A stretch of DNA of 64,000 nucleotides, from the NCBI RefSeq assembly GCF_026191355.1, contig NZ_JAPHOQ010000011.1, positions 1-64,000 on the forward strand, in the 5' to 3' direction. The notes under the pieces are model-generated. The model had not been told where the DNA came from and made no database searches. It was given only the letters and a program-made list of their open reading frames with translations. Positions 1 to 5,672 of this stretch are shown here, one piece after another (positions within the stretch are counted from its first letter, which is position 1; the number at the start of each line of letters is the position of its first letter). A program made the translations under genes and the position numbers. The DNA comes from Legionella sheltonii. GTDB taxonomy: Bacteria; Pseudomonadota; Gammaproteobacteria; Legionellales; Legionellaceae.

Positions 1-666
1 CAGTACCTCCAGTAATCGAGGCATTTCCACTAATTTCTCTATTGATGAGATATCTTTTACATCGCGTTCTACTATTGCTTTGATATAAGATTTAGCCCAA
101 GCATTTCGTCTTTCAAAAGTAGGTCTCGTTAACATTTCTGGATATCCACCAGTCAGAGCCTGTGAAATAATGTCTGATTGCTCTGAACGTGTTGCTTGAT
201 TTGGCCAGGACTGGTCTAAGGCATATTTTATAAAGTGATTTTCTCTATGTTGAATTTCAGCCAGAGAAAGTGGAAATAAGGTTAATATTTCCATTCGACC
301 AGCCAAGCTATCTCCAATTTGAGGTAATGCGAGTAAATTGGCTGATCCAGTTAATAAAAAGCGGCCGGACTGTCTGTTTTCGTCAATTGAACGTTTTATC
401 GCACGGAGTAATTCTGGCGCTCGTTGAATTTCATCTATGATTGCTTTATCGATTCGATTAACAAAACCCACAGGATCTTGTTTTACTGCATTAAGAATAT
501 TGTCATCATCCAATGTGAAGTAGGGTAAGGAAGGCGAGTATTCTTTGACTAAAGTGGTCTTCCCTGATTGCCGAGGCCCGTTTATTAAAACAACGGGTGT
601 ATCCTTCATGGCAATTTCCATTCGACTTTTAAGTTGCCTTGGAAAATTATTTTTTTTCGTATTCAA
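1..666 (-). CDS. AAA ATPase of the DUF4143 type, 3' part cut off by window edge
   Basis: The reading frame stays open to the left edge, so only the N-terminal ~220 residues are present. Visible are a Walker A motif (GPRQSGKTTL), a Walker B-like segment (AIIDEIQRAPEL) and a sensor-like stretch (FLLTGSANLLALP) followed by SLAGRMEILTLFPLS. This is the usual order in AAA_14/DUF4143 ATPases, which are common in islands and whose cellular role is poorly known. The longest start is a TTG at 666 just behind AGGATACC. ATGs at 621 and 609 are alternatives. The promoter region holds an array of 22-bp repeats. The DUF4143 C-terminal domain would lie outside the window. Family call is confident, function is not. 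Confidence 0.75.
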   Translation of the reverse strand, partial: MNTKKNNFPRQLKSRMEIAMKDTPVVLINGPRQSGKTTLVKEYSPSLPYFTLDDDNILNAVKQDPVGFVNRIDKAIIDEIQRAPELLRAIKRSIDENRQSGRFLLTGSANLLALPQIGDSLAGRMEILTLFPLSLAEIQHRENHFIKYALDQSWPNQATRSEQSDIISQALTGGYPEMLTRPTFERRNAWAKSYIKAIVERDVKDISSIEKLVEMPRLLEVL

Positions 667-680
667 GAAGGTATCCTAAG

Positions 681-812
681 TTTCGTCTAATATGGATTAT
701 GATTCCGTCCATTATGGATTATAGATTCGTCCAAAATGGATTATAGGTTCGTCTAATATGGATTATAGGTTCGTCTAATATGGATTATAGGTTCGTCCAA
801 AATGGATTGCAA
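681..812. repeat. 22-bp tandem repeat array upstream of the DUF4143 ATPase
   Basis: About five to six imperfect copies of a 22-bp unit run head to tail (typical unit ATGGATTATAGGTTCGTCTA plus two bases). Each unit boundary holds a short palindrome of the form TCCAWWWTRGA; the copy TCCATAATGGA is a perfect 11-bp one. Read on the minus strand, every unit also contains TATAATCC, so the array covers the probable promoter of the ATPase gene. There are no unique spacers, so it is not CRISPR. It resembles an iterated operator or recombinase-binding array. Confidence 0.85.
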
Positions 813-840
813 ATACATTTAGTTCAATTAAAAAATATTT

Positions 841-927
841 GGGACGAAAGGGACAAGAGGGACGCCCGCGTCATTACTGGGCTAGACACGTCCCTGTCTT
901 ATTTTGGAACCATGGGACGTATGGGAC
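841..927. repeat. Left cluster of 9-bp-phased GGGAC repeats
   Basis: GGGAC occurs at 841, 850 and 859, and again at 914 and 923, in both cases exactly 9 bp apart; an opposite-strand copy lies near 889. Matching copies in the opposite orientation lie at 4268 and 4277. The spacing and orientation suggest a protein-binding array such as a replication origin or a terminus of the element. The rest of 667-1223 holds no convincing gene apart from a 31-codon frame at 1165. Confidence 0.6.
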
Positions 928-1164
928 ACCTTCATTTTTAAAGTGATTTTCAATACCAATCAATATCATTTGATAACACCTCTTTTAATTCGAACTTTTT
1001 TGCTTGACAGAGTTTTAGCAAATCAGCAATACTCTGGTCGAGCTTGAAGTTAAAGCCAGACCTGCTAACCATTCCTAATGGGCAGGAAAGAGTCGCAAGC
1101 ATCGCTCAACTGTTTAATACAGTGTGCTGTGTTTGTTAAATAATATTAATCAAAGGATTGCATA

Positions 1165-1260
1165 ATGAAAAATACATTAAAAAGTCAGCTCTATGCTGAA
1201 TGTATTATGAAACGGAGGTATTCATGTCTTCACCAAAAACAACTCGGTTACACCTATTAA
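1165..1260 (+). CDS. Possible 31-codon leader frame overlapping the AlpA-like gene
   Basis: ATG at 1165 follows AAAGGA with 6 bases between and runs 31 codons to TAA at 1258-1260, overlapping the start of the AlpA-like gene at 1224 in another frame. Its ribosome-binding site is reasonable and its stop lies inside the next gene, as in translationally coupled leaders. The peptide has no recognisable motif. It could easily be chance. Confidence 0.2.
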   Translation: MKNTLKSQLYAECIMKRRYSCLHQKQLGYTY

Positions 1261-1478
1261 ATGAATTTGAGTTAGCCCCCCAATCAGCTCTCTTTAATCA
1301 ACACACCATTGCCGCAGTTCTTAGTTGTTCTACTCACTTGCTTGAACGTAATCGTTGGGCTGGTGGCGGTGTCCCCTACATCAAAATTGGTCGTAAAGTT
1401 CTATATCGCAAAAGCGATGTTCTCGAATATATTCAACAGAAAATTTATAGCTCAACAAGTCAACAAAGCTATTCATAG
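1224..1478 (+). CDS. AlpA/MerR-type helix-turn-helix regulator
   Basis: An 84-residue DNA-binding protein. The segment IAAVLSCSTHLLERNRW followed by VPYIKIGRKVLYRKSDVLEYI is the winged-helix core typical of AlpA/excisionase proteins, where a tryptophan-rich turn and an IGRKVLYR-like wing bind DNA. In P4-like satellites such proteins control excision or replication genes. ATG 1224 is chosen because GGAGGT lies 5 bases ahead; a longer frame from 1200 lacks such a site. The DUF927 gene follows after 79 bp on the same strand, so the two probably form one transcription unit. Specific target unknown. Confidence 0.7.
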   Translation: MSSPKTTRLHLLNEFELAPQSALFNQHTIAAVLSCSTHLLERNRWAGGGVPYIKIGRKVLYRKSDVLEYIQQKIYSSTSQQSYS

Positions 1479-1557
1479 CACACATCAACTTGTCTGGAAT
1501 TAAATATCAGCAAAGGTTGCCTTGTGTCGTCTTTGCAAGCCTATGTTGGAGAATATT

Positions 1558-3324
1558 ATGAGCAACAATCAAATTATCGCTTTTGATGCAAAAGTCAAAC
1601 AAGCCGACCACCAATCGCAAATAACCTATTGTGACTATGCCGGTGGCAAGTTTCAGATAAACAATAAAGGCGTATTTTATTTGGGTAGGGATAAAGATAG
1701 CAATGAACTTGCACCACGGTGGATCTGTTCGCCACTGTACGTAACTGCAAAAACGCGTGATGCGCATAATGGCGAATGGGGTCGCTTATTAGAATGGCAG
1801 GATGATGATGGCATAACGCACCAATGGGCAATGCCACTGGCCTTATTGCAAGGGGATGCCTCAGAAGTACGGCGAGAGTTAGTAAGATTAGGTTTAACCA
1901 TTTCGCCAGGTCACCATGCACGGGATTTATTAACATCTTATGTGCAAGTCTTTCCGGTAGAAGCGCGAGCACGTTGTGTAGATAAGCTAGGTTGGCATAA
2001 CAAAGTATTTGTTACACTTAAGCAGGCTATTGGCCAATCGGAAGAAAAAATCGTTTTTCAAAATACCAATGCCATTGAATCATCACTATCAACCTCAGGG
2101 AGTGCTGAAGAATGGAAAAACTCTATAGCCAAGTTTGCCATAGGTAATTCAAGACTGGTGTTTGCTATTGCCAGTGCCTTTGCTCCAACCATTGCACGGC
2201 TTGCTGGTGAAGACTCTGGTGGTTTTCATTTTCGGGGTGCTTCATCTTCTGGCAAAAGCACGGCACTTAATGTGGCTGCATCGGTATGGGGTAAACCTAA
2301 TTCATATATACGCTTATGGCGTGCCACTGCTAATGGCTTAGAAGGATTGGCAGCAATGCATAACGATGGCTTATTGATTCTTGATGAGCTCAGTCAGATC
2401 GATCCTCGGGAGGCGGGTGAAGCTGCTTATCTGCTTGCAAATGGCCAAGGCAAAAATAGAGCCTCAAAGCTAGGTACGATTAAAGCCGCGAATAAGTGGG
2501 CTTTGATATTTCTATCAGCAGGTGAAGAATCTCTTGCTACCTTAATGGCACGAATTGGCCAGCGTTGTAATGCAGGGCAAGAAATTCGCTTAGCGGATAT
2601 TGAAGCTGACGCGGGTTGCGGCATGGGACTATTTGAAACCTTACATCAACAACTAAGTCCAGCTAGCCTCGCGCTTACGCTTAAGAACTATTCAAGCAAG
2701 TATTACGGGGCAGTGGGTGAAGCATGGCTACAGTTTGTGGTCACAAACCAAGATGTTCTTGCTCGGTTGATTAACCAAGGGATCCAGCAGTTTGTCGATA
2801 CGGTTATTGATTCGAATGTAACCGGTCAAGTCATCCGCGTGGCCAGACGTTTTGCTTTAGTGGGTGCTGCGGGTGAGCTTGCTACTCAATTTAATCTGAC
2901 TGGTTGGCAGAAAGGTGAATCTTACGCTGCGGCAAAGAAATGCTTTAAAGCATGGTTGCTTGCTTTTGGTGATAAGGGTAATCGGGAAGACCGTGCCATT
3001 AAAGCGCAGGTAAGGGCATTCTTTGAGCTGCATGGTGCCAGCCGGTTTGATAACGCTAATGCTCCTAATAATGAGAAAGTCGTTAATCGAGCAGGTTTTT
3101 ATCGAACTGATGACGAAGGTTTTCGCCGCTTTATGGTATTGACTGAAGTGTATAAAAATGAGCTTTGTCAGGGCTTTGATCAACGCACAGTAACCAAAAT
3201 ATTATTAGAGTGCGGTTGGTTGATTCCAACCAATGATGGTAAGGCATCCCACAAGCCAAGAATCAAAGGGGTTGGTACGCCACGGTTGTATGTCTTTTCT
3301 AAACAAGTACTGGATGCCGAATAG
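1558..3324 (+). CDS. DUF927 domain helicase/primase-associated protein of a mobile element
   Basis: A 588-residue protein of the DUF927 type, the ATPase module found in replication proteins of P4-like satellites, plasmids and SCC-type elements. A Walker A motif GASSSGKST lies at about residues 227-235 and a Walker B-like LLILDELSQ at about 273-281 (D276, E277). An N-terminal region of about 190 residues precedes the ATPase, and a C-terminal region ends with a likely winged-helix. ATG 1558 has GGAG 6 bases ahead; the longer TTG frame from 1522 is less likely. The stop is followed within 50 bp by an IncP-like oriT. It probably drives autonomous replication of the excised element, an inference from family and context. 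Confidence 0.8.
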   Translation: MSNNQIIAFDAKVKQADHQSQITYCDYAGGKFQINNKGVFYLGRDKDSNELAPRWICSPLYVTAKTRDAHNGEWGRLLEWQDDDGITHQWAMPLALLQGDASEVRRELVRLGLTISPGHHARDLLTSYVQVFPVEARARCVDKLGWHNKVFVTLKQAIGQSEEKIVFQNTNAIESSLSTSGSAEEWKNSIAKFAIGNSRLVFAIASAFAPTIARLAGEDSGGFHFRGASSSGKSTALNVAASVWGKPNSYIRLWRATANGLEGLAAMHNDGLLILDELSQIDPREAGEAAYLLANGQGKNRASKLGTIKAANKWALIFLSAGEESLATLMARIGQRCNAGQEIRLADIEADAGCGMGLFETLHQQLSPASLALTLKNYSSKYYGAVGEAWLQFVVTNQDVLARLINQGIQQFVDTVIDSNVTGQVIRVARRFALVGAAGELATQFNLTGWQKGESYAAAKKCFKAWLLAFGDKGNREDRAIKAQVRAFFELHGASRFDNANAPNNEKVVNRAGFYRTDDEGFRRFMVLTEVYKNELCQGFDQRTVTKILLECGWLIPTNDGKASHKPRIKGVGTPRLYVFSKQVLDAE

Positions 3325-3356
3325 TTAATTATTGGGGCGCTTTTGGGGAGGACTTT

Positions 3357-3425
3357 ATGTTTTATACATTGAGCACCGCAGGTGCGAATAAGCGAAGTGA
3401 ATTAGGTAACCTGCTTGCAGGTTAG
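3357..3425 (+). CDS. Possible 22-codon frame embedded in the oriT
   Basis: ATG 3357 has a strong GGAGG 5 bases ahead (3347-3351) and encodes 22 codons ending at TAG 3423-3425, inside the right arm of the oriT inverted repeat. Such an excellent ribosome-binding site right after the DUF927 stop is notable, but the codons coincide with the conserved oriT sequence, so the peptide may be incidental. Confidence 0.25.
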   Translation: MFYTLSTAGANKRSELGNLLAG

Positions 3426-3450
3426 CTAACTTCACCTATCTTGCCCTGTA
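3368..3450 (+). other. Origin of transfer (oriT), RP4/IncP type
   Basis: The block matches what I know of the RP4 oriT in order and polarity. TTGAGCACCGCAGGTGCGAA (3368-3387) corresponds to RP4 TTGAGCACCGCCAGGTGCGA. An imperfect inverted repeat follows, with arms 3397-3414 and 3417-3435, and then CTTCACCTATCTTGCCC around 3430-3446, against RP4 CTTCACCTATCCTGCCC. By analogy the relaxase nick would fall after G3443. traK lies downstream of nic, as in RP4. The arms differ from RP4 in sequence but keep the structure, as expected for a relative with its own TraJ specificity. Confidence 0.85.
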
Positions 3451-3476
3451 TTTTTAAATTTATTTTGGAACCACAA

Positions 3477-3574
3477 TTTGGTAATTATTCGTAATTGTTC
3501 GTTATATAACGATTAATAACGAAAATAATCATGAATAAACAAAAATAAATAATAAATTACCGAAAATTACCAAA
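3477..3574. repeat. AT-rich nested inverted repeats beside oriT
   Basis: TTTGGTAATTATTCGTAATT at 3477-3496 is mirrored by AAATTACCGAAAATTACCAA at 3554-3573. Between them TCGTTATATAACGA (3499-3512) is a perfect palindrome. In RP4 the traK side of oriT is intrinsically bent and is where TraK binds; this AT-rich block occupies the same place. It could equally hold the traK promoter. Confidence 0.55.
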
Positions 3575-3636
3575 AAGGGAGTAGCTAGGTACCTAAAAGG
3601 TCGAAAATAAATAGAAATAAACATAAATACCTATCC

Positions 3637-3717
3637 CTACGCCCCGCGGCTTTGTCCGCGGGGTCCAGAGATCTTGAATAGGGCATATGGATCCTGCGGA
3701 CAAGCCGCAGGACGTAG
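3637..3717. repeat. Pair of inverted GC-rich hairpins between oriT and traK
   Basis: Hairpin 1 has a perfect 8-bp stem, CCCCGCGG (3642-3649) and CCGCGGGG (3656-3663), with a 6-base loop. Hairpin 2 has a 7-bp stem, CCTGCGG (3693-3699) and CCGCAGG (3705-3711). With their CTACG/CGTAG flanks the two are inverted copies of each other (3637-3663 and 3693-3717), so the whole block is also one larger inverted repeat. Possible terminator of the DUF927 transcript, regulatory RNA structure or relaxosome site. Confidence 0.7.
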
Positions 3718-3790
3718 AAGTTGGGTGAGTAGTTACAAATAAACAATAAACCTCAAAGGATTGAATAACCATTTTTACGGTGAATCGATA

Positions 3791-4156
3791 ATGAAAAAAT
3801 CCTTAACAGAAAACATAATGACTTCTAAACAGGGTCGACAAAGAATGAACGCCAGAAAAAATAAAGTAGCATTCCTGGCTATGCGCGAAGACATTTCCGA
3901 AGCCTTGGAAAAAGGATGGTCGATTACTATCATATGGGAAACGCTTAGGAATGAGGGGAGCTTCACAGCAACTTACAATACGTTCAGGTTATACGTATTG
4001 AAATACTTGAATGGTCAAAAGCCTGGGTATTCACAAAGGGATGTCAGTGATCAGCAACCGAAGGGACTGGCCATAAATCAGGACAAAAAGAAAAAGGCAA
4101 CTGCTATGCCTTCATTTACTTTTAATCCTATATCCAATTTAAAGGAATTATTATGA
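3791..4156 (+). CDS. traK: TraK-like oriT-binding protein (IncP relaxosome)
   Basis: A 121-residue basic protein that aligns along its length with RP4 TraK as I know it: MKSLTE-like start, NKVAFLAMREDISEALEKGW, then the TIWExxR-like segment (IIWETLRNEG), YNTFRLYVLKYL, a Lys/Gln-rich linker, and a C-terminal FTFNPISNLKELL against RP4 FRFNPVPDKKDLL. TraK wraps the DNA beside nic and assists the TraI/TraJ relaxosome. The start at 3791 is set by this alignment; a longer TTG frame begins at 3761. It lies downstream of the oriT as in RP4. No traJ or traI is visible, so the partners must come from elsewhere. Confidence 0.85.
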   Translation: MKKSLTENIMTSKQGRQRMNARKNKVAFLAMREDISEALEKGWSITIIWETLRNEGSFTATYNTFRLYVLKYLNGQKPGYSQRDVSDQQPKGLAINQDKKKKATAMPSFTFNPISNLKELL

Positions 4157-4671
4157 TGGAATGGATTTTTATTGGTGGGTATAGGTTTCAATAAGTCCCA
4201 TATGCCCCACCTTCATGGCACAGGGTGGGGGCGGCTAAAACCTAGTAGTGACGCGCCAGCCCCAAATGTCCCCTTTGTCCCTGAGATATTGGACAATATG
4301 CTTACGTGAATTTATGTTCATAAATTATACATGTTATCAGTCGAGTTTGATCCCATTGATTCCGAAATTATGAATCAAACTGCACCTCCAGGGAAAAAAG
4401 CAAGGCTTGACCCCGTTGACGCTACTTAGGTTAGTTAATCCTGTGGGTAATTATGATAAGATTATGAAAATTTGAAGTATATATTCATATACAAGAAGTC
4501 ATGGGGCAGTAATTTTAAAAACTCAATCGTGATTTAAATTTAATGCATTATTCTATAGGGCTAGCGGAATTTCACCTAGAAAACGATAAATGTATCGAAG
4601 AAATGAGTTTCTATAATAATGTTATTCAGTTATTACTAATTTAGTACTCTTTGAGAAAGTTTGAGGGACAT
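4157..4671. other. Non-coding stretch with right-hand GGGAC-type repeats and an inverted repeat
   Basis: No gene is supported here. GTCCC at 4268 and 4277 (9 bp apart) is the inverted counterpart of the GGGAC clusters at 841-927, so these could mark the right border of the oriT/DUF927 module. AGTTTGAT (4344-4351) and ATCAAACT (4374-4381) form an inverted repeat. The last ~200 bases are very AT-rich and probably hold the promoter of the following two-gene cassette. Confidence 0.5.
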
Positions 4672-5664
4672 ATGCCATTGTCAGGAAACTGCATAATATT
4701 TTTGGAAACTGGTTTTTTTAAAAGATACAAACCTACAGATGAGGGGTATAACACTTTATTTAATTACGCTAAGAAAGGGGGCGTTATTTTATGTACATCT
4801 AGTTTATGTCTAGAAGAATGGCGGACAATAAAAGTAATGGATTTAGTAAATAACCTAAATACATTAAGACATAAAATATCTTCACACCGAGGTACAAATT
4901 ATTTCTCTCAATTATTACTGAATTCAATTATATTTGAGGAGTTTGATGATGTTGCTTATCTTTCCGAAAGAAGTAAAAACGTTGTCCAAGAGTTTCTAGA
5001 AAAGAACAATATAAAAGATTACCCACCATTAGAAAAACATATTGATTTGACTTGGGATGCTTATTTTCACGGTAGACCACCCTTCAAAGATAGAAAAAAT
5101 CGTCAAGATATTCCTGATGCATGGATATACGAGGCGGCTAAGAACGCTCTAGAGACACCAGAACATGAAGGGTATGAATTTCGATATGCTTTGTCAAATG
5201 ATAATACTATGTCAAAGGCTCTTCAAAGCTTGGGCTATCATCCTATAACGCTTGAGGAACTGCTTGATATATTGCGTAAAGAAGAAGCTGGGATATCTCA
5301 GCCAGAAACAGAACTAGATACTCAAGAATTAGAATTAAATGTGCAGGCGGATAATGATAACGTAGAAAATAACCCGCTTGATCGACTTCTTGCAAAAGCA
5401 ATTTATAAACAAGATAGTGAAATTTATTTGCGGCTATTGGGTTATTTAGTAGCATTTGATACTCCAACACATGACGTACTCTTTCAGATGGTAAGTTCGA
5501 AGGGGTACAACCTTAAACGAGTAGAGGCATGTGCAGTATTACTTTCAGGAGAACCCAATCCCTATATTAAAGATCTCGGAACTCGTTATATCGTCGGAGA
5601 TAAAGAAGTTTGTCATGCTGCTAGTGAAAGAGTGATGGATGAAATCATTGGAATGTTGGAGTAA
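4672..5664 (+). CDS. PIN-like nuclease domain protein with a C-terminal helical extension
   Basis: A 330-residue protein. The first ~200 residues have the layout of a PIN ribonuclease: beta-strand CIIFLETGFF (acidic E12 where most PINs have Asp), SSLCLEEW (E49), RQDIPDAWIYEAA (D146, D149) and YALSNDN (D177). A PIN domain would be expected to cut RNA using metal held by these acids. The rest (~210-330) is charged and helical. ATG 4672 follows GAGGG by 4 bases; a TTG at 4651 is less likely. The next gene starts 8 bp after the stop, so the pair is an operon. Location in the island next to an IS suggests defence or toxin roles, as inference only. Confidence 0.6.
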   Translation: MPLSGNCIIFLETGFFKRYKPTDEGYNTLFNYAKKGGVILCTSSLCLEEWRTIKVMDLVNNLNTLRHKISSHRGTNYFSQLLLNSIIFEEFDDVAYLSERSKNVVQEFLEKNNIKDYPPLEKHIDLTWDAYFHGRPPFKDRKNRQDIPDAWIYEAAKNALETPEHEGYEFRYALSNDNTMSKALQSLGYHPITLEELLDILRKEEAGISQPETELDTQELELNVQADNDNVENNPLDRLLAKAIYKQDSEIYLRLLGYLVAFDTPTHDVLFQMVSSKGYNLKRVEACAVLLSGEPNPYIKDLGTRYIVGDKEVCHAASERVMDEIIGMLE

Positions 5665-5672
5665 GAGTAATC

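Noticed and set aside
681..812. Possible CRISPR array
   Set aside because: The units are directly abutting 22-bp tandem repeats with no unique spacers and no cas genes nearby.
1595..1972. Minus-strand frames of 125, 86 and 74 codons inside the DUF927 gene
   Set aside because: They lie antisense to a protein with clear Walker motifs, have no ribosome-binding sites and show no recognisable domains.
3761..3790. TTG start for traK at 3761
   Set aside because: The AAAGGA sits directly against the TTG with no spacing, and alignment to RP4 TraK fits a start at 3791.
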